From positions 1 to 12,316 of the forward strand of contig JAUYSN010000408.1 in assembly GCA_030696235.1 (NCBI GenBank): a stretch of DNA of 12,316 bases, in the 5' to 3' direction. A program made the position numbers and the translations under genes. Every line of letters starts with the position of its first letter. Position 1 is the first letter of the stretch. This document shows positions 1 through 9,990 of the stretch, piece after piece. This stretch comes from Sulfuricella sp. GTDB taxonomy: Bacteria > Pseudomonadota > Gammaproteobacteria > Burkholderiales > Sulfuricellaceae. The notes beneath the pieces were generated by a model. It had not been told where the DNA came from. It did no database searches and saw nothing but the letters and a program-made list of their open reading frames with translations.

Positions 1-574
1 AGCGCTCAAACAAAGCCTTGCCCTGCAGAGTATGAGTCACTTCGGGGTGAAACTGCACGCCGTAAAAAAGGCGGGCTTCGTCGGCCATGCCGGCGATCGG
101 CGTAGCCGCGTTGGAGCTGATCACCTTGAAGCCCGGCGGCAGTTCCGTCACCTTGTCGCCGTGGCTCATCCACACGTCGAGCAGGCCGTGGCCTTCCTCG
201 TTGATCCGATCCTGGATATCGCGCAGCAGTGCGGAATGACCCTGTGCGCGCACCTCGGCATAGCCGAACTCGCGATGTAACGCGTTTTCCACCTTGCCGC
301 CCAATTGTGCCGCCATGGTCTGCATGCCGTAGCAGATGCCGAGCACCGGCACGCCCAGATTGAACACGATGTCCGGCGCGCGCGGCGTTTCCTCCTCGTA
401 GACCGAGGACGGCCCGCCGGAGAGGATGATGCCCTGGGGTTTGAAATCACGGATGAACTGTTCGCTCACATCGTAGGGATGCAGCTCGCAGTAAACGCTG
501 GATTCGCGCACCCGACGGGCAATCAGCTGGGTGTATTGGGAACCGAAATCGAGGATGAGGATTTTCTGGTGCAT
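1..574 (-). CDS. guaA: GMP synthase (glutamine-hydrolysing), N-terminal part, cut by window edge
   Basis: GuaA converts XMP to GMP with ATP and glutamine-derived ammonia in the cytoplasm. The 191 codons present cover the class I glutamine amidotransferase domain. It starts [20 protein letters not shown], as the family does. The catalytic triad is visible: nucleophile C81 in GICYGMQ, and H176 and E178 in [11 protein letters not shown]. The glycine-rich ILSGGPSSV is at residues 50-58. The reading frame is open to the window start, so the ATP pyrophosphatase and dimerisation domains lie outside. It follows guaB on the same strand after 85 bp, as in a guaBA operon. I see no Shine-Dalgarno sequence before the ATG at 574; the leader is largely a repeat cluster. 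Identification is secure; only completeness is unknown. Confidence 0.97.
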   Translation of the reverse strand, partial: MHQKILILDFGSQYTQLIARRVRESSVYCELHPYDVSEQFIRDFKPQGIILSGGPSSVYEEETPRAPDIVFNLGVPVLGICYGMQTMAAQLGGKVENALHREFGYAEVRAQGHSALLRDIQDRINEEGHGLLDVWMSHGDKVTELPPGFKVISSNAATPIAGMADEARLFYGVQFHPEVTHTLQGKALFER

Positions 575-588
575 GGTGACGAGACCGG

Positions 589-659
589 TAATGAGTGATG
601 GGAAATGGGTGATGTCGGGGTAATGGGTTATGCACCCATTACCCGTCTCTCATCACCCA

Positions 660-662
<3 letters not shown>
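589..662. repeat. Five-copy 12-bp repeat cluster forming a nested hairpin between guaB and guaA
   Basis: The unit TAATGGGTGATG occurs in variants at 589-600, 603-614 and 621-632 on the plus strand, and inverted at 630-641 and 651-662. The inverted copies make a perfect 11-bp stem (618-628 with 634-644, loop TATGC) enclosed by a second 11-bp stem (604-614 with 651-661). The last copy supplies the guaB stop codon (TTA at 660-662 read on the minus strand). The structure lies in the guaB-guaA transcript just before guaA. There is no T-tract after it in the minus direction, so it does not look like a standard Rho-independent terminator. I infer a dispersed intergenic repeat that may stabilise or attenuate the mRNA. 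Confidence 0.8.
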
Positions 663-2176
<1,514 letters not shown>

Positions 2177-2230
2177 CTGGCTTCTCTAATTTTTACATTT
2201 ACAAAGCATAGACCCGGTACGCTTGGACCA

Positions 2231-2259
2231 TTGACGGCCGTATCGTGAAACGCTATGTT
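2231..2259 (+). promoter_or_regulatory. Probable promoter for the lipoprotein/DUF4124 gene pair
   Basis: TTGACG at 2231-2236 (5 of 6) and TATGTT at 2254-2259 (4 of 6) are separated by 17 bp on the plus strand. A start near 2266 would leave a leader of about 95 nt before the lipoprotein ATG at 2362. The leader ends in a clear GAGGAGAG ribosome site. The promoter is back to back with that of guaB. Confidence 0.5.
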
Positions 2260-2361
2260 TAGTCCAGATGTTTCATATCAATCAAAAGACCAGCGAGGGC
2301 GCGCGTCAATTTATGAAGCATCCGGGATAGCCCCACAAAATAAAATCGAGGAGAGCAAAAC

Positions 2362-2709
2362 ATGCGTAACACCCTTATTACTATCATTACTTTCGGTTTC
2401 TTGCTGCTCGGCGGCTGTCAGAGCAGCGGTACGGCAAAACCCGACTCACCCGCCGCTGCCACCCCAGTTGCCGAGGCCGCCAAACCCGCACTCTCCGAAG
2501 AAGCCAGGCAGGCGCTCGCCAAGGCCGAAGCCGACGTCAAGGAAGCAAAAACCCAGAAGGCCCTATGGACCACGGCGGAAGATGCGCTGAAGAAAGCGCA
2601 AGAAGCCGCAGCCAAAGGCGACAGCGCGGCCACCCTGAAATTTTCCAAAACCGCGAGCGAGCACGCACGCCTGGGGTTGACGCAAAAGAGCTACCCCCTA
2701 ACCCAATGA
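2362..2709 (+). CDS. Small alpha-helical outer-membrane lipoprotein, SoxXA-binding-protein-like
   Basis: This 115-aa protein has a type II signal peptide: MRN, a hydrophobic stretch at 4-16, and the lipobox LLGGC with lipidated C19. Residue +2 is Gln, so sorting to the outer membrane is expected. An Ala/Pro-rich linker (about 22-43) leads to a charged helical region, AEADVKEAK...LKKAQEAAAKGDSAATLKFSKTASEHARLG. The pattern W-x-x-A-x-x-x-L-K-K-A-x-x-A-A-x-x-G-D, then a second helix ending LGLTQ, resembles small lipoproteins annotated as SoxXA-binding protein (SoxK). That resemblance is from memory and not certain; no sox genes are in the window. A DUF4398-like helical lipoprotein is the alternative. 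GAGGAG precedes the ATG by about 8 nt. The stop codon overlaps a possible start of the next gene. Confidence 0.85.
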   Translation: MRNTLITIITFGFLLLGGCQSSGTAKPDSPAAATPVAEAAKPALSEEARQALAKAEADVKEAKTQKALWTTAEDALKKAQEAAAKGDSAATLKFSKTASEHARLGLTQKSYPLTQ

Positions 2710-2723
2710 TCCAGGTGCAAGCC

Positions 2724-3188
2724 ATGCGGCAACTTCTGACTATCGTTTCGATGCTGGCACTGGCGACTGTCGCACAAGCCGGGGTCACCCGATGGGTGGA
2801 TGCGGAGGGCAAGGTGCATTATTCCGACCAACCCCCGCCACCCACCGCCAAATCGCAAAAAACCCTGGATCTGAAGGCCAGTCCGGCCTTGCCCATAGCC
2901 GCACCCGATAGCAAGGACGGAGAAAAAAGCCTGGCGGAGAAGGATCTGGAATTCCGAAAACGCAAGGTTCAGGCGGAAGAAACCGCTGCCAAACAAGCCA
3001 AGGATCAGGAAGAGGCAAAAAGCAGAAAGGCGAACTGCGAGCAAGCACGCAACCAACTGCAGGCCTTGCAGGAGGGGCAAAGGATCGCCAAATTCGATGA
3101 AAAAGGCGAACGCGTCTTTCTCGAAGACAACGACCGCGCGCAAGCCATCGAGGCAGCGAAGAAGACGGCGGACTCCTGGTGCAAATGA
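2724..3188 (+). CDS. Periplasmic DUF4124 domain protein
   Basis: Starting at the ATG at 2724, the 154-aa protein has a Sec signal peptide (MRQLLTIVSMLALATVAQA, cleavage likely after A19). The mature protein begins with the DUF4124 signature VTRWVDAEGKVHYSDQPPP. The rest is a Lys/Glu/Ala-rich coiled coil (about 70-130), with cysteines in KANCEQ and the terminal SWCK. I prefer this start because it gives a clean signal peptide and has AGGTG about 8 nt upstream. An in-frame ATG at 2706 overlaps the lipoprotein stop as ATGA and would add six residues. The function of DUF4124 proteins is not established; an envelope role is inferred. The gene is co-transcribed with the lipoprotein gene and converges on rnfH with only 6 bp between stop codons. 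Confidence 0.88.
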   Translation: MRQLLTIVSMLALATVAQAGVTRWVDAEGKVHYSDQPPPPTAKSQKTLDLKASPALPIAAPDSKDGEKSLAEKDLEFRKRKVQAEETAAKQAKDQEEAKSRKANCEQARNQLQALQEGQRIAKFDEKGERVFLEDNDRAQAIEAAKKTADSWCK

Positions 3189-3194
3189 GTTGAA

Positions 3195-3521
3195 TCAGGC
3201 TGGGGCCGCTCCGGCGTCTCCGTCTTCCTTCTTCATTTCCTTGCCTTCTGCCGCACGTTTCCTGCGAATTTCCTTCGGATCGGCAATCAGCGGCCTATAA
3301 ATCTCGATTCGATCCTTATCCCGGAGCACGGCGTCAAGCTTGACTTGCTTGCCGTAAATCCCCACCTTGGCGCTGGCCAGGTCAATTTCCGGGAAATCCC
3401 GCAGGATGCCGGACCGCTCAATCGCCTCGGACACCACAGCACCCGACCTTATCTTCAAGGACAAGACCTCCTGTTTCTGCGGCAGGGCATACGTCACTTC
3501 CACCGAAATATCTTCACTCAT
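3195..3521 (-). CDS. rnfH: RnfH family ubiquitin-like protein (UPF0125)
   Basis: The 108-aa protein matches the RnfH family: a beta-grasp start (ISVEVTYALPQKQEVLSLKI), the central segment VGIYGKQVKLDAVLRDKDRIEIYRPL, and the signature YRPLIADPKEIRRKRA at 75-90. The family resembles ThiS/MoaD in fold but lacks the C-terminal Gly-Gly, and that is so here: the tail is charged and Ala-rich (KKEDGDAGAAPA). Its role is not settled; the name comes from a link to Rnf electron-transport genes in some species, and no rnf genes are here. Its ATG overlaps the ratA stop as ATGA (3518-3521), so it is translationally coupled to ratA, the usual order ratA-rnfH. Confidence 0.95.
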   Translation of the reverse strand: MSEDISVEVTYALPQKQEVLSLKIRSGAVVSEAIERSGILRDFPEIDLASAKVGIYGKQVKLDAVLRDKDRIEIYRPLIADPKEIRRKRAAEGKEMKKEDGDAGAAPA

Positions 3522-3955
3522 GGCTCACCATAGATGATTGCTGCACGTTGAACAAACGCTTCGACAAAGCTGTTTGCGATATGCCCGAAAACCGGACTGA
3601 CCAGTTTCTCCATGATTTTACTTGAGAATTCATAATGGAGTTTAAACTCGATCTTGCAGGCCGTCTCGTCCAGTTCGACAAATTTCCAACTGCCCTCAAG
3701 ATGGCTGAACGGGCCGTGGCGGAACTTCATTTCGATCAGGTGCGGCGCCTGCCGAATGTTTTCGGTAGCGAAGCTTTGCTTGATATGATGATAGTCGATA
3801 TGCACCGTCGCTTCGAGCGCTTCGTCGCTGTGCCGCTGCACCTCCGTCCCGCCGCACCAGGGAAGGAAATTCGGATAATCCTCGATCCGATCGACCAGCA
3901 CGAACATTTGCCGTGCCGAGTAAAAAACCAGCACGGATTTTTCCACTACTATCAT
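3518..3955 (-). CDS. ratA: RatA / COQ10-like START domain protein
   Basis: This 145-aa protein is a SRPBCC (START-like) family member. Visible hallmarks are the N-terminal beta strand ending FYSARQMFVLVDRIEDYP, the conserved YPNFLPWCGG (27-36), the GSWKF strand and the C-terminal helix with FGHIANSFVEAFVQRA. In E. coli RatA was reported as a toxin that blocks 70S ribosome association. The same family includes the coenzyme Q-binding protein Coq10, so a quinone-related role is equally plausible. It is divergent from smpB, with 61 bp between starts, which is the classic arrangement. No strong ribosome site is visible before the ATG at 3955. Confidence 0.93.
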   Translation of the reverse strand: MIVVEKSVLVFYSARQMFVLVDRIEDYPNFLPWCGGTEVQRHSDEALEATVHIDYHHIKQSFATENIRQAPHLIEMKFRHGPFSHLEGSWKFVELDETACKIEFKLHYEFSSKIMEKLVSPVFGHIANSFVEAFVQRAAIIYGEP

Positions 3956-3980
3956 TCAGTCTGCCGCTATCAAAAACTGT

Positions 3981-3986
3981 TAAAAT
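3981..3986 (+). promoter_or_regulatory. Possible -10 element for smpB in the 61-bp ratA-smpB divergent gap
   Basis: TAAAAT at 3981-3986 is the best -10 match in the gap (5 of 6) and lies 31 nt before the smpB ATG. I see no good -35 at a 16-18 bp distance; TTCAGT at 3955-3960 is 20 bp away. On the other strand, TATTTT overlapping the same bases could serve ratA. The gap is so short that the two promoters must overlap or face each other. Confidence 0.35.
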
Positions 3987-4016
3987 ACACGATTTCCCAG
4001 AGAAACTCACCTGCCG

Positions 4017-4460
4017 ATGAGCATCGCGCAAAACAAAAAAGCTTTTCATGACTACTTCATCGAGGAAAAGTATGAAGCCGGCATCGTCCTTGATGGCTGG
4101 GAGGTCAAGGCCATCCGCGCCGGGCGTACGCAACTCAAGGAAGCCTACGTCATCATCCGCGGCGGCGAACTCTATCTGCTCGGCTGCCATATCAGTCCGC
4201 TGCCGACCGCCTCCACCCACGTCAACCCCGACCCGGTGCGCACCCGCAAGCTGCTGCTGCATGCCGAGGAAATCAGCAAGCTGATCGGCAAGGTGGAGCG
4301 TGCCGGTTACACCCTCGTGCCGCTGGACATGCATTTCGTCCGTGGCCGCATCAAGCTGGAAATCGGCCTGGCCAAGGGCAAAAAGCAGCACGACAAGCGC
4401 GAAGCCGAGAAAGAAAAAGACTGGCAGCGCGAAAAGCATCGCCTGTTGCGGAACAAATAA
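4017..4460 (+). CDS. smpB: SsrA-binding protein (trans-translation)
   Basis: SmpB binds tmRNA and brings it to stalled ribosomes. The 147-aa length is normal. Family features run in order: [20 protein letters not shown] at 6-25, [11 protein letters not shown] (27-37), the OB-fold core with [23 protein letters not shown] (70-82), and [19 protein letters not shown] (111-129). It ends in the basic tail that reads the empty mRNA channel ([14 protein letters not shown]). The start [10 protein letters not shown] is the usual one, although the ribosome site before it is weak. Its TAA overlaps the mobB ATG by one base (TAATG), so it shares a transcript with the molybdenum cofactor genes. The ssrA gene itself is not in the window. 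Confidence 0.98.
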   Translation: MSIAQNKKAFHDYFIEEKYEAGIVLDGWEVKAIRAGRTQLKEAYVIIRGGELYLLGCHISPLPTASTHVNPDPVRTRKLLLHAEEISKLIGKVERAGYTLVPLDMHFVRGRIKLEIGLAKGKKQHDKREAEKEKDWQREKHRLLRNK

Positions 4461-4963
4461 TGAAGACATTCGGATTCGCAGGTTACTCGGGCAGCGGCAA
4501 AACCACCTTGATCGAACGTCTGATCCCGCTGTTCGTAGCACAGGGGCTGAAGGTATCCTTGATCAAGCATACCCACCACAATTTCCCCATCGACCAGCCG
4601 GGCAAGGACTCCTACCGTCACCGCACCGCGGGCTGCAGCGAGGTGATGGTGACTTCGCAATATCGCTGGGCATTGGTTCATGAGCTGCGCGACGAGCCCG
4701 AACCGGGGCTGAAAGAACAACTGGCGCGACTGGCGCCCTGCGATCTGGTGCTGGTCGAAAGCTTCAAGAACGAATCGATTGCCAAACTGGAGGTGCACCG
4801 CACTGTCCTCGGCAAGCCGTTGCTTTTTCCCCAGGACCCGAACATCGTCGCCATCGCCAGCGACCTTCCGCTGGAAACGTCGCTGCCCCAGTTCAGGCTA
4901 GACCAGACGGAAAACATCGCCGAATTTATCTTGCAACAAACGGGTCTTGTGAAAAATGGATAA
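4460..4963 (+). CDS. mobB: MobB, molybdopterin-guanine dinucleotide biosynthesis GTP-binding adaptor
   Basis: MobB is a P-loop GTPase that assists MobA in attaching GMP to molybdopterin. The 167-aa protein has the Walker A motif GYSGSGKTT (8-16), followed by LIERLIPLF and the family segment SLIKHTHHNFPIDQPGKDSYRHRTAG. The Walker B-like CDLVLVESFKNESIAKLEVHR is also typical. The start codon overlaps the smpB stop by one base and the stop lies 8 bp inside moeA, so it is tightly coupled on both sides. MobA, its usual partner, is not in the window; MobB is dispensable for MGD formation in E. coli. Confidence 0.95.
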   Translation: MKTFGFAGYSGSGKTTLIERLIPLFVAQGLKVSLIKHTHHNFPIDQPGKDSYRHRTAGCSEVMVTSQYRWALVHELRDEPEPGLKEQLARLAPCDLVLVESFKNESIAKLEVHRTVLGKPLLFPQDPNIVAIASDLPLETSLPQFRLDQTENIAEFILQQTGLVKNG

Positions 4964-6194
4964 GAAACAGAACATGCTCAGCGCTGACGAGGCGTTGTCC
5001 TTTCTGCTGGCACGAGTGCGGCCAGCAAACAAAACCGAACAGATCACCACGGCCGAGGCGCTGGGGCGGGTACTTGCCGAGCGCCTGACTTCGGCGGTCA
5101 ACGTTCCTCCGCTGGACAACAGCGCCATGGATGGCTATGCCGTGCGAATCGCCGACCTCATCAATGCATCGACCCGGCTGCGGGTGACTCAGCGCATCCC
5201 GGCCGGCACAGTCGGGCAGCCGCTGGAAGCCGGCCAAGCCGCCAGGATCTTCACCGGGGCGCCGGTGCCGGCAGGCTGTGACGCGGTGGTGATGCAGGAA
5301 TATTGCGGGGTCGAAGGCGATACGGTGACCGTCAGCAAACATCCAAAAATGGGCGAGAATATCCGCCGTTCCGGCGAGGACATCGCTGCCGGAGCCGAGA
5401 TTCTTCCCGCCGGCATCCGGCTGCGCCCGCAGGAAATGGGGCTGGCGGCATCGGTCGGCATTGCAACCCTGCTGGTTTACCGCAAGCTGAAAGTAGCCAC
5501 TTTCTTTACCGGCGACGAAATCGTCATGCCCGGGGAGCCGCTCAAGCCGGGCCAGATCTACAATTCCAACCGCTTCGTGCTGACTGGCCTGCTACAGGCG
5601 CTGGGCTGCGAAGTCGTTGATCTGGGGATCGTGCCGGACGACTTCGCCGCTACCGTGAAGGTGCTCGAAACCGCCGCCGGAGCGGATTTGATCATCACCA
5701 GCGGCGGCGTCTCCGTGGGCGAGGAAGACCACGTCAAAGCCGCGGTGGAAGCGGTCGGCAAACTCGATTTGTGGAAAATCGCGATCAAGCCAGGCAAGCC
5801 GCTGGCCTTTGGCGAGGTCGGCCACGGCGAAGAATGGCAAAAGGTGCCGTTCATCGGCCTGCCGGGCAATCCGGTCTCGGCTTTTGTCACCTTTTGCCTG
5901 TTCGTGCGGCCATTCATTTTGCGCAGCCAGGGCATTACCGCCGCTGCCCCGCAAGCCTTCTCGCTGAAGGCCGATTTCGACTGGCTGAAACCCGACAAGC
6001 GCCGCGAGTTTCTGCGCGCCCGGCTGCACACGGCGGAAAATGGCGAAGTTGGAGTCCAGCTCTACCCGCACCAGGGTTCCGGCGTCCTGACCTCCACCGT
6101 CTGGGCCGATGGCCTGGTGGAAATCCCGGAAGGTGCGACCGTCCGCCGTGGCGATACCGTCAAGTTCCTTCCTTTCACCGGATTGCTCAACTAA
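4956..6194 (+). CDS. moeA: Molybdopterin molybdenumtransferase MoeA
   Basis: MoeA inserts molybdate into adenylylated molybdopterin, giving active Mo cofactor. The 412-aa length fits the family. Markers are VPPLDNSAMDGYAVR (50-64), the domain II segment RIFTGAPVPAGCDAVVMQE, the MPT-binding ITSGGVSVGEEDHV (247-260), the KIAIKPGKPLAFG strand and GLPGNPVSAFV (301-311). A C-terminal beta domain ends near KFLPFTGLLN. The ATG at 4956 overlaps mobB; a second in-frame ATG at 4974 (MLSADEALSFLLA) matches the common family start and could be the real one. It is followed 15 bp later by moaD. Its substrates depend on the moaD/moaE products encoded downstream. Confidence 0.97.
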   Translation: MDKKQNMLSADEALSFLLARVRPANKTEQITTAEALGRVLAERLTSAVNVPPLDNSAMDGYAVRIADLINASTRLRVTQRIPAGTVGQPLEAGQAARIFTGAPVPAGCDAVVMQEYCGVEGDTVTVSKHPKMGENIRRSGEDIAAGAEILPAGIRLRPQEMGLAASVGIATLLVYRKLKVATFFTGDEIVMPGEPLKPGQIYNSNRFVLTGLLQALGCEVVDLGIVPDDFAATVKVLETAAGADLIITSGGVSVGEEDHVKAAVEAVGKLDLWKIAIKPGKPLAFGEVGHGEEWQKVPFIGLPGNPVSAFVTFCLFVRPFILRSQGITAAAPQAFSLKADFDWLKPDKRREFLRARLHTAENGEVGVQLYPHQGSGVLTSTVWADGLVEIPEGATVRRGDTVKFLPFTGLLN

Positions 6195-6209
6195 CAGGAG
6201 GAAGCCCGC

Positions 6210-6464
6210 ATGATCACCCTGCTTTATTTCGCCCGGCTACGCGAAGCCTTCGGCCTTTCCTCGGAGCAGGCGAATCTGCCCGCCGATGTCGCCGATGTCC
6301 GATCGCTGACTGAATGGCTGCGCCAGCGCGGCGGCGCATGGCAGGAAGAGCTTGCCCCAAATAAGCCGGTGCGCGTGGCAGTCAACCAGGACATGGCCGA
6401 CCCGGACACGGCCGTGCGTGATGGCGACGAAGTCGCTTTCTTCCCACCCGTGACGGGAGGCTGA
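6210..6464 (+). CDS. moaD: Molybdopterin synthase sulfur-carrier subunit MoaD
   Basis: MoaD is a ubiquitin-fold protein whose C-terminal glycine is thiocarboxylated to donate sulfur to precursor Z (cPMP). The 84-aa protein begins ITLLYFARLREAFG and ends with the required Gly-Gly in DGDEVAFFPPVTGG. A strong AGGAGGA ribosome site lies 9 nt before the ATG. The stop codon is 1 bp from the moaE start, which suits 1:1 production of the two synthase subunits. Unlike the RnfH protein encoded elsewhere in the window, it retains the functional Gly-Gly tail. The adenylase MoeB needed to activate it is not here. Confidence 0.97.
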   Translation: MITLLYFARLREAFGLSSEQANLPADVADVRSLTEWLRQRGGAWQEELAPNKPVRVAVNQDMADPDTAVRDGDEVAFFPPVTGG

Positions 6465-6465
6465 A

Positions 6466-6927
6466 ATGCCGGTGCGCGTACAAACCGAAGATTTCGACCT
6501 CGGCGCGGAAATCCTTAATCTGCGCCGGGGAAATACCGGAATCGGCGCAGTCGCCAGCTTCGTCGGCCTGGTGCGCGATCTGGATCACAGTACCACGGTT
6601 ACCGAAATGACCCTGGAGCACTATCCCGGCATGACGGAAAATGCATTGGCCGAAATCGTGGAAGAAGCGAAGCGGCGCTGGAATATCATCGATGCGCTGG
6701 TGATCCACCGCATTGGCCCGCTCAAACCCACGGATCAAATCGTGCTGGTAGCGGTCAGCAGCGCGCATCGTGGCGACGCCTTCGCCGCCTGCGAATTCAT
6801 CATGGATTACCTGAAGACCCGGGCACCGTTCTGGAAGAAAGAGCAGACCGAAGCGGGCGCACATTGGGTGGACGCGCGTGAAACTGACGAAACAGCTGCA
6901 CAACGCTGGACTGCGCCATCAGCCTGA
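6466..6927 (+). CDS. moaE: Molybdopterin synthase catalytic subunit MoaE
   Basis: MoaE, with two MoaD per dimer, converts precursor Z to molybdopterin. The 153-aa protein carries the family core GAVASFVGLVRD (28-39, with R38), LEHYPGM (50-56), the strand HRIGPLKPTDQIVLVAVSSAHR, and the active-site region LKTRAPFWKKE (116-126), where K117 and K124 align with catalytic lysines K119 and K126 of E. coli MoaE. The GGGAGG ribosome site lies inside the end of moaD. It is the last gene of the plus-strand cluster and converges with iscX. I did not find a convincing Rho-independent terminator in the 83 bp that follow. Confidence 0.98.
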   Translation: MPVRVQTEDFDLGAEILNLRRGNTGIGAVASFVGLVRDLDHSTTVTEMTLEHYPGMTENALAEIVEEAKRRWNIIDALVIHRIGPLKPTDQIVLVAVSSAHRGDAFAACEFIMDYLKTRAPFWKKEQTEAGAHWVDARETDETAAQRWTAPSA

Positions 6928-7010
6928 TTCACCCGGGTTAACAGGGGAGAAGGCGTTTATCGGAGAGCGAAAACTCGCCTGTTATATCAAGGTCATGCGG
7001 GGGAAGTGAA

Positions 7011-7205
7011 TCATTCGGTCTCGTCTATCCAGGCCATCTGGATCGCTTCGAGAATTTTCTCGCTGGATTTGTTCGGGTCGTCATCAAAACCTGCCAACTC
7101 GGTAACCCAGCGGTGCAAATCGGTAAAGCGGACATAGCGGGGGTCCACTTCGGGAAATTGTTCGTAAAGCTCGATGGCAATATCCAGCGTATCGGTCCAC
7201 TTCAT
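7011..7205 (-). CDS. iscX: IscX, Fe-S assembly accessory protein (YfhJ)
   Basis: The 64-aa acidic protein matches IscX: MKWTDTLDIAIELYEQFPEVDP, the VRFTDLHRWV helix, and the C-terminal KILEAIQMAWIDE. IscX binds IscS at the frataxin site and is thought to modulate its activity or to serve as an iron adaptor. It is the last gene of the ISC operon, 11 bp after fdx, and has a GGAGG ribosome site 5 nt before the ATG. Gene and position match the E. coli isc operon. Confidence 0.96.
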   Translation of the reverse strand: MKWTDTLDIAIELYEQFPEVDPRYVRFTDLHRWVTELAGFDDDPNKSSEKILEAIQMAWIDETE

Positions 7206-7216
7206 GATGCCCTCCG

Positions 7217-7555
7217 TCAGTGCTGCTCGCTGGCCAGATTGATGGTGTATTTCGGAATTTCAATCACCAGATCCCGGTCCTTGACGATCGCCTGACAGGA
7301 AAGGCGCGAGGACGGCTCCAGCCCCCAGGCCTTGTCCAGCATATCCTCTTCCAGTTCTTCGGCGGGATCCAGCGATTCGAAGCCCTCGCGCACCACCACA
7401 TGGCAGGTGGTGCAGGCGCACGCCTTCTCGCAGGCGTGCTCGATTTCGATGCCGTGCTCAAGCAGGGTATCGCAGATGGACACGCCGGGCTTCGCCTCGA
7501 TCAATGCGCCATCGGGGCAGAGTTGTTCGTTAGGTAGAACTATCAGTTGGGGCAT
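7217..7555 (-). CDS. fdx: ISC-type [2Fe-2S] ferredoxin
   Basis: Fdx supplies electrons to cluster assembly on IscS/IscU. The 112-aa protein has the adrenodoxin-type cluster ligands C42, C48, C51 (in ACEKACACTTC) and C87 (in RLSCQAI), plus the non-ligand C46 also seen in E. coli Fdx. The acidic helix DPAEELEEDMLDKAWGL (63-79) is the expected partner surface. It starts 3 bp after the hscA stop and has only a weak ribosome site, so translation probably depends on hscA. An intact ferredoxin with no sign of decay. Confidence 0.97.
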   Translation of the reverse strand: MPQLIVLPNEQLCPDGALIEAKPGVSICDTLLEHGIEIEHACEKACACTTCHVVVREGFESLDPAEELEEDMLDKAWGLEPSSRLSCQAIVKDRDLVIEIPKYTINLASEQH

Positions 7556-7558
7556 GGT

Positions 7559-9426
<1,868 letters not shown>

Positions 9427-9427
<1 letters not shown>

Positions 9428-9960
9428 TATGCGTCCAAAGCCTCCAGCGCGTAGTTGATTTCCTCGCGCAATTTTTCCATGAATTTAAGCTCGCGTACAA
9501 TTTCCGCAGCCTTCGGATAATTCTTTTCCTTATCCAGCAAATCAGCCAGCTGGTGCTGCTGCGCCTGAATTTCGGCGCGCAGTTGGCCGCTCAAATGCTC
9601 CAGTTCGGGCGCATCCTTGGCCATCTTGGCTTCGCCGATCGCCTCGCGCCACTCCATCTGCTGCATCAGGAAGGCGGGCGACATCGCCGTATTGGTTTCC
9701 TCGTGAAGCTCGACGCCGTTCAAATGCAGCAAATAACGCGCCCTGCCGAGAGGCTGCCTGAGTGTCTGGTAAGCCTCGTTGGCCTGCGTCGACCACTGCA
9801 TCGACAGCCTGCGCTCCGCATCTGAAAGGTGCGCGAACTTGTCAGGATGGATCTGACTCTGGATGTCGCGATAAGCCTGCTCCAGCTGGATCAGGTCGAT
9901 CTGGTAGAGCGGTGGAATACCGAACAGCTCGAAATGGTTCTTGCTGAAATCAAAATTCAT
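9427..9960 (-). CDS. hscB: J-domain co-chaperone HscB
   Basis: HscB recruits IscU to HscA and stimulates its ATPase. The 177-aa protein has a J-domain at about 8-75 with the HPD motif at 38-40 ([15 protein letters not shown]), then a C-terminal three-helix domain that binds IscU ([11 protein letters not shown] through [17 protein letters not shown]). The family start is [14 protein letters not shown] weak AGGA lies 13 nt before the ATG. Unlike the rest of the operon it is not coupled to the gene before it: 189 bp with a long palindromic repeat separate it from iscA. Confidence 0.97.
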
Positions 9961-9990
9961 TGCGTGCCGTTCATCCTATAAAAAGCAGTT

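Noticed and set aside
618..644. Rho-independent terminator after guaB
   Set aside because: The stem is perfect, but in the minus direction it is followed by mixed sequence, not a T-tract, and guaA follows on the same strand, so read-through is expected.
3195..3955. A new toxin-antitoxin system
   Set aside because: This is the widely conserved ratA-rnfH pair in its standard place beside smpB, so it is not novel, and its toxin activity is uncertain.
3696..4541. 281-aa minus-strand frame spanning ratA, the divergent promoter gap and antisense smpB
   Set aside because: It overlaps three well-supported features in the wrong frame or strand and no family pattern is visible.
6939..6984. Possible terminator between moaE and iscX: TAACAGG (6939-6945) pairs with CCTGTTA (6978-6984), with a small GCGA/TCGC hairpin inside
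   Set aside because: The outer stem is 7 bp with a 32-base loop, the inner stem is 4 bp, and there is no T-tract on either strand. It may mark the operon ends but cannot be supported as a Rho-independent terminator.
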